Positions 26,452 through 35,481 of a stretch of 64,000 nt of DNA are shown piece after piece. Origin of the DNA: JAOZTV01 sp965371805 (GTDB taxonomy: Bacteria > Acidobacteriota > Aminicenantia > UBA2199); contig CBDUZW010000018.1 in the NCBI GenBank assembly GCA_965371805.1, positions 1 through 64,000 on the forward strand. The letters are read 5' to 3'. Under the pieces are notes generated by a model that was given only the letters and a program-made list of their open reading frames with translations, made no database searches and was not told where the DNA came from. Every line of letters starts with the position of its first letter. The stretch's first letter is position 1. The position numbers and the translations under genes are program-made.

Positions 26452-27996
26452 ATGGCAAAAAAGCTTTCTATTCTAGTACTGATTTTTGTGTTTATCGGTT
26501 CAGGTTTTATATTTGCAGATTTAGAAAAACAATCTGATGAGAAAAAACTTGATGAACATAAGTCAGTGAAAATTACAGAGCATGGTATATCAAAACAGGA
26601 ATCAACTGAACATAATAAAATGGGTGATAAACATGAAAAGGCTTCTCATGGTGGTGGTTTGGAAGGACTCCCAATCTGGTCTGCAGTTCCGTTTGTCGGT
26701 ATACTTTTGTCAATAGCATTATTACCATTATTTGCACCAAAATTCTGGCATCACAATTTTGGCAAAATTTCTGCTTTCTGGGCTCTTGCATTCTCTGTCC
26801 CTTTTCTTTTTGCATACAAAGGTGCTGCAATTTATGAAATTTTACATATCTACTTAATAGATTATATTCCTTTTATCATTTTGCTCTGGGCTCTCTTTAC
26901 TATTTCCGGAGGAATATTAATAAAAGGTTCAATTAAAGGTAAACCGCTTACGAACCTTGTTATTTTATTGATAGGAACTCTTTTATCCTCAGTAATAGGT
27001 ACAACCGGTTCTGCAATGCTGTTGATTCGTCCTATTATCCGGGCAAATGCGCATAGAAAGAACAAGGTACATATCATTGTTTTCTTTATTTTCCTGGTTG
27101 CAAATATAGGTGGTTCATTAACCCCGCTTGGAGATCCACCATTATTTCTTGGTTTTCTTCATAATGTATCCTTTTTCTGGACTTTAAGCCTCTTCCCGCA
27201 TATGGCATTATTGAGTACTATTCTTTTAACAATGTTCTTCTTCTTAGACACATATTTTCTAAAAAAAGAAGACATTCAAGAGGAAACAGTTGAAACCATG
27301 GAAAAAGAACCAATAAGAATAGTCGGATGGCATAATGCCTTCTTCTTAATGGGTGTAATTGCAGGAGTTCTGTTTTCAGGGATGGTTAAGCTTCCTGAGG
27401 CAAATGTTTTTGGTGTACATCTTGGATTCCAAAGCCTTATCAGAGATGCCTTTCTTATTTTGATGGGGATTTTGTCTTTAAAAACAACAAAAAAAATAAT
27501 AAGAGAAGGAAATGGCTTTACATGGTTTCCTATTCAAGAAGTAGCTATACTCTTTGCAGGAATCTTTATGACAATAATTCCGGCTCTTGCCCTATTAAAA
27601 GCAGGAGAATCCGGTCCTTTAGGTTTCATTGTGAGCGCTGTTCAGGAGCCATGGCATTATTATTGGATAACAGGTGGTTTGTCAAGTTTTCTTGATAATG
27701 CACCAACATATCTAACTTTTTTTAATACTGCACTTGGGAAATTCTTCCCTGGAATGTCAGAGGTAGATGCAGTTCCATTGCTTATGAATTCAAAGAAAAT
27801 CTTTTTACAGGCTATCTCAACTGGAGCGGTATTTATGGGGGCAATGACCTATATTGGAAATGCACCTAACTTTATGGTTAAGTCAATTGCTGAAGAGAAT
27901 GATATACAAATGCCAAGCTTTTTTGGATATATGATCAAATACTCATTTATTTTCCTTCTCCCTGCATTCGTTATTGTAACTTTAGTATTCTTTTAA
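26452..27996 (+). CDS. Sodium:proton antiporter-like protein (NhaD/CitMHS_2 type)
   Basis: A 514-residue protein with a cleavable-looking signal peptide (about 1-22) and a polar His/Lys/Glu-rich stretch of some 45 residues (EHKSVKITEHG, EHNKMGDKHEKASHGGG). About twelve membrane helices follow. Key motifs are NIGGSLTPLGDPPLFLGFLH (about residues 220-240), GGLSSFLDNAPTYLTFFN and GAMTYIGNAPNFMVKSIAEE, the paired loop motifs of the NhaD/CitMHS superfamily. The His-rich N-terminal segment might bind metal. A hairpin terminator follows 8 bp downstream. Confidence 0.85.
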   Translation: MAKKLSILVLIFVFIGSGFIFADLEKQSDEKKLDEHKSVKITEHGISKQESTEHNKMGDKHEKASHGGGLEGLPIWSAVPFVGILLSIALLPLFAPKFWHHNFGKISAFWALAFSVPFLFAYKGAAIYEILHIYLIDYIPFIILLWALFTISGGILIKGSIKGKPLTNLVILLIGTLLSSVIGTTGSAMLLIRPIIRANAHRKNKVHIIVFFIFLVANIGGSLTPLGDPPLFLGFLHNVSFFWTLSLFPHMALLSTILLTMFFFLDTYFLKKEDIQEETVETMEKEPIRIVGWHNAFFLMGVIAGVLFSGMVKLPEANVFGVHLGFQSLIRDAFLILMGILSLKTTKKIIREGNGFTWFPIQEVAILFAGIFMTIIPALALLKAGESGPLGFIVSAVQEPWHYYWITGGLSSFLDNAPTYLTFFNTALGKFFPGMSEVDAVPLLMNSKKIFLQAISTGAVFMGAMTYIGNAPNFMVKSIAEENDIQMPSFFGYMIKYSFIFLLPAFVIVTLVFF

Positions 27997-28004
27997 AAAT
28001 ATTC

Positions 28005-28030
28005 AAAGGCACAGTAAATGTGCCTTTTTT
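28005..28030 (+). terminator. Rho-independent terminator after the antiporter gene
   Basis: AAAGGCACA (28005-28013), loop GTAAA and TGTGCCTTT (28019-28027) form a perfect 9-bp stem running into a T-tract. It separates the topA-antiporter transcript from the four-gene operon at 28112. Confidence 0.9.
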
Positions 28031-28055
28031 GTTAAAAATAGATAGATTGTAATCA

Positions 28056-28085
28056 TTGTTACAGAAAAAATCTTTTTTTTATAAT
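28056..28085 (+). promoter_or_regulatory. Promoter of the 28.1-31.4 kb operon
   Basis: TTGTTA (28056-28061), an 18-bp T-rich spacer and TATAAT (28080-28085; a second overlapping TATAAT at 28085-28090) precede AGGAG and the ATG at 28112. It lies just after a terminator, so the operon is probably independently transcribed. Confidence 0.65.
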
Positions 28086-28111
28086 ATAATACCCCATTGT
28101 AGGAGATTGAA

Positions 28112-29353
28112 ATGGATAAATATTTTAAAAAAGAAGATACGCTTTTTGATATATGTGAAAAATACCCTGAAACAATTCCTGTATTTGTTTCAAATGGATT
28201 TGCACAAATGGAGAAAGCTGAAAAAAGGGAATCATTTGGAAAGACTATTTCCCTATCAACTGCTTTATCACTCAAAAAAATAAACATAGACAGCTTTTCT
28301 GCTCTGCTAATTGAGAAGATCAACCTTGAAAGTGAGGTGATTGACAATTCATTAAGGGTAGCAAAAAATAAAAAAGCTGATACGATTAAAATTGAAGGTT
28401 TGCTTCCATGTCCAGTAAGGATACCACTTTTGGAACAATTGGAAGAGTTTATAAAGGAAAATGGAAAGGACTGGGATCATGAGGTTGAATATAACTTAAA
28501 AGCGGCTTCAATGGGACTTGACTGGCTTAAGGAGCTGGTTCTAAAAGAAAATGATGCTGATAAAATACCGGATATTTTTATTTCCGCTGGATTTGATCTG
28601 TTTTTTGAAGAAGAATTGATGGGTAAGTTTAAGAAAAAGGATGTATTTTCAGATGGAACGGGATTGGCAAAATTCAATTCTGATTTTGATAATGAGAATA
28701 TTTCATTAGTAGATCCCAAAAGGCATTATTCCATAATTGGTGTTGTCCCTGCTGTGTTTTTAGTGAATAAAAAAGAACTGAATGGAAGAGATGTCCCGCG
28801 AACCTGGGCTGATATTCTTAAACCAGAGTTTAAACAGAGTGTTTCACTTCCCATAGGTGATTTTGATCTTTTTAATGCAATTCTCTTAAATATTGAAAAA
28901 ATGTATGGCAGAGAGGCAATTAAGAAACTGGGTGAGAGTCTTATTTCAAGTATGCACCCATCTGAAATGGTAAAATCAGACAGGAAAAAATCTAACAGAC
29001 CTACTGTTACGATAATGCCATATTTTTTCACAAAGATGGTTAAGCCTGGTGGTACTATGGAAGCTGTCTGGCCTGAAGATGGAGCAATAATAAGCCCCAT
29101 TTTTATGCTTACAAAAAAGAGTAAAATGGACAAGCTGCAGCCTCTGATCGATCTATTTGCATCAGTTAAAATAGGTGAAATTCTGGCACACAAGGGATTA
29201 TTCCCAAGTACAGTACCGGGTGTTGATAATAGATTAAAGGAAGGTAATAAATTTCAATGGATAGGATGGGATTTTATTTATAATAATAATGTTGGAAAAA
29301 TTATTGAAGAGTGTAATGCTGAGTTTAACTCTTCTATGTCAATAGAGGTATAA
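28112..29353 (+). CDS. Cytoplasmic DUF1858-like plus solute-binding-protein-like protein
   Basis: A 413-residue protein without signal peptide or lipobox. Residues 1-65 resemble a DUF1858 helical domain (TLFDICEKYPETIPVFVSNGF) but lack its Cys pair. From about residue 90 (LLPCPVRIPLLEQLEEF) the protein looks like a type 2 periplasmic-binding fold: DIFISAGFDLFFEEELMGKF, SIIGVVPAVFLVNKKELN, RTWADILKPEFKQSVSLP and TIMPYFFTKM, as in iron-type ABC substrate-binding proteins. With no export signal it probably binds an anion or metal complex in the cytoplasm. It is the first gene of a tight operon with a GTPase, an ABC ATPase and a zinc-ribbon protein. Confidence 0.75.
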   Translation: MDKYFKKEDTLFDICEKYPETIPVFVSNGFAQMEKAEKRESFGKTISLSTALSLKKINIDSFSALLIEKINLESEVIDNSLRVAKNKKADTIKIEGLLPCPVRIPLLEQLEEFIKENGKDWDHEVEYNLKAASMGLDWLKELVLKENDADKIPDIFISAGFDLFFEEELMGKFKKKDVFSDGTGLAKFNSDFDNENISLVDPKRHYSIIGVVPAVFLVNKKELNGRDVPRTWADILKPEFKQSVSLPIGDFDLFNAILLNIEKMYGREAIKKLGESLISSMHPSEMVKSDRKKSNRPTVTIMPYFFTKMVKPGGTMEAVWPEDGAIISPIFMLTKKSKMDKLQPLIDLFASVKIGEILAHKGLFPSTVPGVDNRLKEGNKFQWIGWDFIYNNNVGKIIEECNAEFNSSMSIEV

Positions 29354-29354
29354 G

Positions 29355-30050
29355 ATGAATCTAATAACAGTTTCAGGTCCTCCTTCTTCAGGGAAAACGT
29401 CAATCATATTAAAAACGATAGATTCGATGAAATTGAGAGGGCTCAAAGTTGGTGTCGTAAAGTTTGATTGTTTATCAACTGATGATGATGTTTTGTATGA
29501 AAAGGCTGGAATACCAGTCAGAAAAGGATTATCCGGGGCACTTTGTCCAGACCATTACTTTGTCAGTAATATTGAAGAAGTAACAGAATGGGGGCTTAAG
29601 AACGGATTTGATGTCCTGATAACTGAAAGTGCCGGCTTATGTAATAGATGTTCTCCATATATTAAAGAGATAAAGGCAATTTGTGTTATAGATAATTTGA
29701 GCGGGATAAATACACCCAAAAAGATTGGTCCAATGTTAAAAATGGCTGATATAGTTGTTATTACAAAAGGGGATATCGTTTCTCAAGCAGAAAGGGAGGT
29801 TTTTTCATCAAAAGTAAACTCTGTTAACCCGGGCGCTATAATAATGAATATAAATGGTCTTACAGGGCAGGGTGCATATGAGTTAAGTACATTGCTTTAT
29901 GATGAAAAAGAACATATTACAGATTTAAAGGGGAGGCAATTGCGTTTTTCAATGCCTGCGGCTCTATGTTCATATTGTCTTGGAGAAACAAGGATAGGTG
30001 AATCCTATCAGATGGGTAATGTACGGAAAATAGATATGGAGAAAAAGTAG
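29355..30050 (+). CDS. G3E-like P-loop GTPase (UreG/HypB/CobW relative)
   Basis: A 231-residue protein with Walker A GPPSSGKTS (about 8-16), a switch-like ITESAGLCNRCSPY containing a Cys-x-x-Cys, and a TKGD guanine-specificity motif near residue 135. The layout fits SIMIBI-class GTPases that insert nickel, cobalt or zinc into enzymes. Further Cys residues (GALCPDHY, ALCSYC) could hold metal. It starts one base after the upstream stop and abuts the ABC ATPase start, so the three are translated as a unit. The metal and client protein are unknown. Confidence 0.8.
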   Translation: MNLITVSGPPSSGKTSIILKTIDSMKLRGLKVGVVKFDCLSTDDDVLYEKAGIPVRKGLSGALCPDHYFVSNIEEVTEWGLKNGFDVLITESAGLCNRCSPYIKEIKAICVIDNLSGINTPKKIGPMLKMADIVVITKGDIVSQAEREVFSSKVNSVNPGAIIMNINGLTGQGAYELSTLLYDEKEHITDLKGRQLRFSMPAALCSYCLGETRIGESYQMGNVRKIDMEKK

Positions 30051-31100
30051 ATGATTGCTGAAAATGATATTTTAAATATAAAGTTATCTGTTTTAATAGA
30101 GAAGTATCCTTTTTTAGATTCTTATTTTAAGGATAATGACCTTGATATTTCAGATAGTCTGAAGAAGACCTTAACCGAATATTTTGATAGTTTTGATGAA
30201 GATGAGAAAGAAGATAAGGCATTTGATGAGGAAAAAACATTAAAAAACCTTGTAGATTATACAAATCAGATGATTGAATTTCTTGGCATTGAAGAAGATG
30301 GAGATATTGTTAATTCCATATCCATACTAGCCGGGACCAATAAGGTTGGAGAAGCTGAAAAATTTGATGAATTAATTATTAATAAAAGTGAAATTGTATG
30401 TATCGTTGGTCCTACCGGGTCTGGTAAAAGTAGACTACTTGCTGATATCGAATGGACTGCGCAAAAAGATACTCCCACAAAAAGGAGTATAAAAATAAAT
30501 GGAGAAAAACCTGATATGAAATGGCGGTTTTCTTCAAGCAATAAACTGGTTGCTCAATTATCTCAGAATATGAATTTTGTGATGGATTTGACAGTTTTTG
30601 AATTTCTAACATTACATGCCAAAAGCAGGTTGATTGAGAACGAAGAAGAATTAGTATTAAAAATTATTGAATCTGCCAATAAACTTGCAGGAGAAAAATT
30701 TAATTTAGATACGCCTATTACAAGTTTAAGCGGAGGACAATCAAGGGCCTTGATGATAGCTGATACTGCAATTTTAAGTAGTTCTCCTATCATTTTAATT
30801 GATGAGATTGAAAATGCCGGGATAGACAGAAAGAAGGCCCTGCAACTTCTTGTAGGAGAAGAAAAAATTGTCTTAATGGCAACACATGATCCAATACTTG
30901 CTTTAATGGGTGACAGGAGGATCGTTATAAAAAACGGTGGTATTCACAAGGTAATTAATACGACTAAAGAGGAAAAAGATATGTTGATAAAACTCGAAGA
31001 GTTGGATAGTGTTATACAAAATTTAAGATCTAAGCTGAGAAGTGGTGACATTCTAAATAAAAATATGATAAAACCTGATTTGGGCTATTTGTTAAAATAA
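30051..31100 (+). CDS. ABC-type ATPase with DUF1858-like N-terminus, no permease partner
   Basis: A 349-residue protein. Residues 1-70 are acidic and DUF1858-like (SVLIEKYPFLDSYFKDNDLDISD), echoing the first protein of the operon. From about residue 115 an ABC ATPase domain shows Walker A GPTGSGKSRL, signature LSGGQSRALMIADTAIL, Walker B PIILIDEIENAG and a switch His in ATHDP. The C-terminus is a short coiled coil. No membrane domain is encoded nearby, so it may act as a soluble maturation or mechanochemical ATPase rather than a transporter. It starts at the very base after the GTPase stop. Confidence 0.82.
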   Translation: MIAENDILNIKLSVLIEKYPFLDSYFKDNDLDISDSLKKTLTEYFDSFDEDEKEDKAFDEEKTLKNLVDYTNQMIEFLGIEEDGDIVNSISILAGTNKVGEAEKFDELIINKSEIVCIVGPTGSGKSRLLADIEWTAQKDTPTKRSIKINGEKPDMKWRFSSSNKLVAQLSQNMNFVMDLTVFEFLTLHAKSRLIENEEELVLKIIESANKLAGEKFNLDTPITSLSGGQSRALMIADTAILSSSPIILIDEIENAGIDRKKALQLLVGEEKIVLMATHDPILALMGDRRIVIKNGGIHKVINTTKEEKDMLIKLEELDSVIQNLRSKLRSGDILNKNMIKPDLGYLLK

Positions 31101-31131
31101 TTATTTAAATCAGGTTTAAAGGAGAAATACA

Positions 31132-31374
31132 ATGCATGATGGTTGTTCAGGATCATTTGAAAATGGGAAACAAACAGTTGATAAGGTAAGGGCTATGGGA
31201 TTTAATGAACAATATATGCCCGTTCCTTTAGAGTTAAAATGTGAAAATTGTGAAGAAATGTTTACAATGGAATCTTTTGAGGATAAGTGTCCAAAATGTA
31301 ATATGGTATATGGGGTTACTCCCTGCCATGCTTTTGATGCATCAAATATAATGGCTGCCGGGATAGATTACTAA
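31132..31374 (+). CDS. Small zinc-ribbon protein
   Basis: An 80-residue protein with two Cys-x-x-Cys knuckles (CENC and CPKC) plus further Cys in HDGC near the N-terminus and TPCHAF near the C-terminus. This is a rubredoxin- or FmdB-like zinc ribbon. A strong AAAGGAG precedes the ATG. It lies 31 bp after the ABC ATPase and is the last gene of the operon. It may deliver or hold metal, or bind a nucleic acid or partner protein; the neighbourhood favours a metal role. Confidence 0.78.
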   Translation: MHDGCSGSFENGKQTVDKVRAMGFNEQYMPVPLELKCENCEEMFTMESFEDKCPKCNMVYGVTPCHAFDASNIMAAGIDY

Positions 31375-31431
31375 TATCAATTTCATAGGATAGGTTATAT
31401 TTGTTCCTGAAAAGGTCTTAAGTGGATTTTC

Positions 31432-34230
31432 TTATCTAGATTCTAAAACAGTTACTCTTTCTTTGGATAATATTGCCAGATAGGATGTGGGAACCTCACT
31501 AATGCATTTCTTGTAGCCATTAATAGCTTTTTTTGTATTTCCAACTATTTCCATAGTCTTTCCATAGATATAGTACTCAAAGAATAATAATGCTTTTGTT
31601 GAAAAATAACCTTTTGAATATTTTAGGACTGTTTCTAAACTGAGATCTGCCATTTTCTCTGCTTCACTAATTCTCTCATCTTTGGCAAGAAGATAGGCTA
31701 ATGATAATTCACTTAGATGTCCGTATCTTTCCGAATACTTTAAGATATCCTCAAGAAAAAACCTTGCTCTATCTAAGTTTGAATCATTTAATATGTATAT
31801 ATTCGCACAAAGTAGTCTATAAGCTGCATTACCAATCTCATAACTCGGATTTTTCAACCCAATTTCTATCATTTTTTCTGCCATCTCTAATTTACCATTA
31901 TAAAACGCCATGATTGGTATTAATGTGTATCTCATCTTTGGTGAATTCAGGATAACTTTTGCTGTAAACTCCTCTGCCTTTGTATGAAGTCCTGATGCGA
32001 GATACATGAGTACTTTAAATACTTTTGTTCCATTAGCAAGTCCATCTAAAATTTCATTAGTTGAAAAAAGTTTTTCCTGCATTTCAATCGATTCTAGAGG
32101 TTTTCCCTTAAAAAAAGGAATATAGCAATAAAGCCCAGCTATCCTAGGGTTTTCCGGATAATAAAGGAGACTTTTTTTTAATGAAAGTTCACTTTTTTGA
32201 TAGTTGCCCTGTTTTATTTGAATCTCTCCCTTAAGATAATAAAGAGCTGAGTTTAAATATGGATTCTCGAATTTTAAATTGATAATTCTATTAATAATTT
32301 TTTCTGCATTAGAATAATTTCTGTAAAGTGTTTTTTCCTTATAATATGTGTTAAATAAAATGTTGAATTTCTGTATTTTTGAAAATGGGTCTGAATAGAC
32401 ATCTTCTTTACCCTCTTTTATAACCGATATTTTATGTTCTTTGCTAATAGAGACTTTTTCACCTGAATTGGTATTAATGAAATCTACAATTCCACTTTCT
32501 TTCCATCTGTCATTTTCTATTTTTAAACTTGAAGGGAGAAAGAATGTATAGCCGCTAAAATTCTGGTTATTTGCAGTACTAAGATTTGGAACACCCATTA
32601 CGCAAGCTTTTTTTAGTTCTATTTCTGAAAAGGAGTTTAAACCGGACAAAAGGTTTCTTGTTCCAAAAACTGTAAAAGAAAGACTGTTTTCATCTGAATT
32701 TATTATATTATAGCTGAAAGAGCCAGGACTTGTATAAACCAAAGGTTTACTATCTTTAAAATATATCAATCCAAAGGGATTTGTGCTAAGTCCATTTTTG
32801 ACTAAAAAAAGAACATCTTTTTTTTTATCTTTATTTAGATCTTTCTTAATTATTTTGCCTGATATTTCGAACATTCTTTCATGATCGTAGTGCTGAAGAT
32901 GAAAAAAATCAAAGAAAGAATTTTTTGAAATTATTGATCCATCTGTATTTAAGGACACAATGCTATTGTCGGCAATTGTAGAATTTATTGACACATTAGC
33001 TGGTAAAGTTTTTTCTGTATTGTTTTTTAACAAACAAAATATCATCTCTTTCTTAATCTCTCTGGTTTTTTCTCCCTGATCTGGAATAACAGGCATAATA
33101 AATGCAGTTAAAATCTTAGCAGGAGCAAAATCCTTCTCCCATAAGATTCTATTAAATTTGTTTTGTGCATTAATTTGGCCGCCATTGATTGATATTTTAT
33201 CAATGTTCCCTGAGTAATATGAATTAAAAAAGAGTATAAATGCGGCAATTATTAGTATTATGCTGCCGAATATCAACTTAGTTTTATTCTTATTTGTAAC
33301 TGAAGCTATTTGAGTAGTAAAGCTTATATGTTCTTTCTCTAATATTTCAATTATTTCGTCAACATTATTAAATCTATTAGATTTGTCCCTTTCAAGCATC
33401 TTGTCAGTTACAAACCAGGCATACTTGGGGAGGTTTTTTGTAACACTTGAAATTTTTCTGGGTTTAGCTGTTATATACTTTACAAGCAGTTCCATTGTAG
33501 ATGATGAGTGGAGTGGGTGCTGATTTGATAAAACCTTAAAGATAAGCAAACCGACTTGATATATGTCTGATCTTGTGTCAAGTTGCAGACCTTCTACCTG
33601 TTCTGGAGAGACAAATTCTGCTGTGCCGGAAAACTCTTCTGTAGTAGAAGTTTTTTCTGCATCCAGGATCTCTTTAGCTAAACCAAAATCGACGATTTTA
33701 ATATCACCGTTTTTTAATACCATAATATTTCCAGGTTTTAGATCTCTGTGGATGATTCCATTTTTATGAAGTAGCTTCAGTCCATGTAATATTTCAATTA
33801 GAATAGGTTTGAACTCTTTCCATTCATATTTTTTATCTTTTATAATATCTGATAATGGAATTCCTTCGATAAACTCCATAACCAGATAAATGACATCATA
33901 ATATTTCTCCATTGAGTAGATTTTTACTATTTTGTCATCAGTAATTTTTCTTGAAATGTTTATTTCTCTTTTGATCCGGTGAAATTTCTTAGGTTCTCTT
34001 GTAATTATTGGGTCAAGAAATTTTATAGCTACATTCGACATTAAAACGCTATCAAAACATTTATACACGATACCGAATCCGCCACTCCCAAGATATTCTA
34101 ATACTTTATATCTTCCAATAATTGTGTTTTTTTCCATATTGCAAATTTTTGCATACATATAAACCAATTCTTTTGAATCATGGCGTGTTCTATTATATGG
34201 ATTTTTACTACAATCTCTCTCTTTAGTCAT
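31432..34230 (-). CDS. Membrane Ser/Thr protein kinase with extracytoplasmic TPR region
   Basis: A 932-residue protein. The kinase domain (about 35-300) has the glycine loop LGSGGFGIVYKCF, HRDLKPGNIMV, DFGLAKE and SPEQVEGLQLDTRSDIYQVG. A single membrane helix (about 313-336) is followed by a long extracytoplasmic part: beta-rich to about residue 640, then TPR-like repeats (YYLKGEIQIKQGNYQKSELSLKKSLLYYP). ATG 34230 is kept because a TATAAT lies 8 nt before it, giving a leaderless start. An alternative at 34137 (MEKNTIIGRYKV) begins nearer the kinase domain but has no ribosome site. Confidence 0.88.
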   Translation of the reverse strand: MTKERDCSKNPYNRTRHDSKELVYMYAKICNMEKNTIIGRYKVLEYLGSGGFGIVYKCFDSVLMSNVAIKFLDPIITREPKKFHRIKREINISRKITDDKIVKIYSMEKYYDVIYLVMEFIEGIPLSDIIKDKKYEWKEFKPILIEILHGLKLLHKNGIIHRDLKPGNIMVLKNGDIKIVDFGLAKEILDAEKTSTTEEFSGTAEFVSPEQVEGLQLDTRSDIYQVGLLIFKVLSNQHPLHSSSTMELLVKYITAKPRKISSVTKNLPKYAWFVTDKMLERDKSNRFNNVDEIIEILEKEHISFTTQIASVTNKNKTKLIFGSIILIIAAFILFFNSYYSGNIDKISINGGQINAQNKFNRILWEKDFAPAKILTAFIMPVIPDQGEKTREIKKEMIFCLLKNNTEKTLPANVSINSTIADNSIVSLNTDGSIISKNSFFDFFHLQHYDHERMFEISGKIIKKDLNKDKKKDVLFLVKNGLSTNPFGLIYFKDSKPLVYTSPGSFSYNIINSDENSLSFTVFGTRNLLSGLNSFSEIELKKACVMGVPNLSTANNQNFSGYTFFLPSSLKIENDRWKESGIVDFINTNSGEKVSISKEHKISVIKEGKEDVYSDPFSKIQKFNILFNTYYKEKTLYRNYSNAEKIINRIINLKFENPYLNSALYYLKGEIQIKQGNYQKSELSLKKSLLYYPENPRIAGLYCYIPFFKGKPLESIEMQEKLFSTNEILDGLANGTKVFKVLMYLASGLHTKAEEFTAKVILNSPKMRYTLIPIMAFYNGKLEMAEKMIEIGLKNPSYEIGNAAYRLLCANIYILNDSNLDRARFFLEDILKYSERYGHLSELSLAYLLAKDERISEAEKMADLSLETVLKYSKGYFSTKALLFFEYYIYGKTMEIVGNTKKAINGYKKCISEVPTSYLAILSKERVTVLESR

Positions 34231-34238
34231 AATTATTC

Positions 34239-34267
34239 ATTATATATTATTTTTTTTTAAATTTAAA
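34239..34267 (-). promoter_or_regulatory. Promoter of the membrane kinase gene, leaderless geometry
   Basis: On the minus strand TTTAAA (34267-34262) is followed by a 17-bp A-rich spacer and TATAAT (34244-34239). The expected start of transcription, about seven bases on, falls within three bases of the ATG at 34230. No ribosome site is visible. Confidence 0.5.
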
Positions 34268-34316
34268 CCTTCTTTGGACCAATTATAAGAAATGTGGTTT
34301 TCTGGATATACTTTTC

Positions 34317-34345
34317 TTGACGAAAATTTCTATTTTATATACAAT
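34317..34345 (+). promoter_or_regulatory. prfB promoter, leaderless geometry
   Basis: TTGACG (34317-34322), a 17-bp spacer and TACAAT (34340-34345). The expected transcription start is at about 34351-34353, which is the prfB ATG itself. No ribosome-binding sequence lies between. Confidence 0.65.
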
Positions 34346-34350
34346 GTATA

Positions 34351-35443
34351 ATGGAAAAAATTGAATTAATTAATATGTTTGATGATTTGAAAAAAAAATC
34401 AGCTGATCTCAGGGGGTATCTTTGACTTTTCAAAAAAAGAGGCTCGATTAAAAGAGCTGGAACTAGATATTGCTGACCCTGAAATTTGGAATAATCCTAA
34501 AAAATCTACATCTGTTCTTAAAGAGAAAAAAAAACTTGAATCTTCATTACATATAAAAGAACAGATATTAAGTGGACTTGAGGAGCTTGAAACATATTTT
34601 TTGCTGCTTGAAGAAGATCCTGATATTAAACCTGACCTGGAAGCAGAAATATTAAAGTTCTCAAAATTTATTGATAAGACTGAAACCTTAAATTATCTTA
34701 GTGGAAGAAATGATTCTAATAACGCTTTTTTAAGTATTCACCCGGGAGCAGGTGGCACAGAGAGTCAGGATTGGGCTGAAATGTTATTAAGGATGTTTTT
34801 AAGATTCGGAGAAAGAATGGGATTTTCAAATGAAATTGTTGAAATACAATCCGGAGAGGAAGCAGGAATAAAAAGTGTTACTGTGAAATTTAATGGTGAA
34901 TTTGCATATGGTTATTATAAACAGGAAATTGGTGTGCACAGGCTTGTGAGGATTTCTCCATTTGATGCAAATAAACGTAGACATACTTCATTTGCTGCTG
35001 TTTTTGTGTATCCTGAAGTAGATGATTCAATTGAAATAGAAGTAGAACAAAAAGATCTCCGTATTGATACCTACAGGGCTTCAGGTGCTGGAGGACAGCA
35101 TGTTAATAAAACCGACTCCGCAATAAGGATTACTCATATTCCCACAAATACAGTAGCCCAATGCCAAAGTGAAAGGTCTCAACATCAGAATAAAGACAGG
35201 GCGATGAAATTTCTCAAAGCTAAACTATATGACAGGGAACTCAAGATACAACAAAAAGAGAAAAATAAACTGGAAAACGAAAAAGGTGAAATTTCATGGG
35301 GAAATCAAATCAGATCTTATGTATTGCAACCTTATCAGAGTATAAAAGACCATCGTACGGGTGTAGAAATAGGAAATAGCCAGAAAGTTTTAGATGGAGA
35401 TATCTTTCCCTTCATTAAAGAGTCATTAAAAATAAAGAGATAG
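34351..35443 (+). CDS. prfB: Peptide chain release factor 2 with programmed +1 frameshift
   Basis: Release factor for UGA/UAA codons, read as join(34351..34422, 34424..35443), about 363 residues. The first 24 codons end AGG GGG TAT CTT, followed by an in-frame TGA at 34423-34425 and then C. This is the classical autoregulatory site: an internal AGGGGG ribosome-binding-like stretch stalls the ribosome, CTT slips by one base, and translation continues from GAC. The SPF anticodon-like motif (RISPFDANKR) and GGQ catalytic motif (SGAGGQHVNKTDSA) are intact. It appears leaderless, with no ribosome site before the ATG. Confidence 0.96.
34411..34426 (+). promoter_or_regulatory. prfB programmed frameshift site
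   Basis: AGGGGGTATCTTTGAC has the canonical elements of the bacterial RF2 site: Shine-Dalgarno-like AGGGGG, slippery CTT, and weak stop context TGA-C. Low RF2 favours the +1 slip, so the factor controls its own level. Confidence 0.95.
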
Positions 35444-35481
35444 AAAATGACTCTTTGCAAAGAATAGTTTAAGAAAATATA

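Noticed and set aside
34423..34425. prfB as a broken gene with a nonsense codon, starting at 34601
   Set aside because: The stop lies in the exact RF2 programmed frameshift context, and the +1 frame is open back to it.
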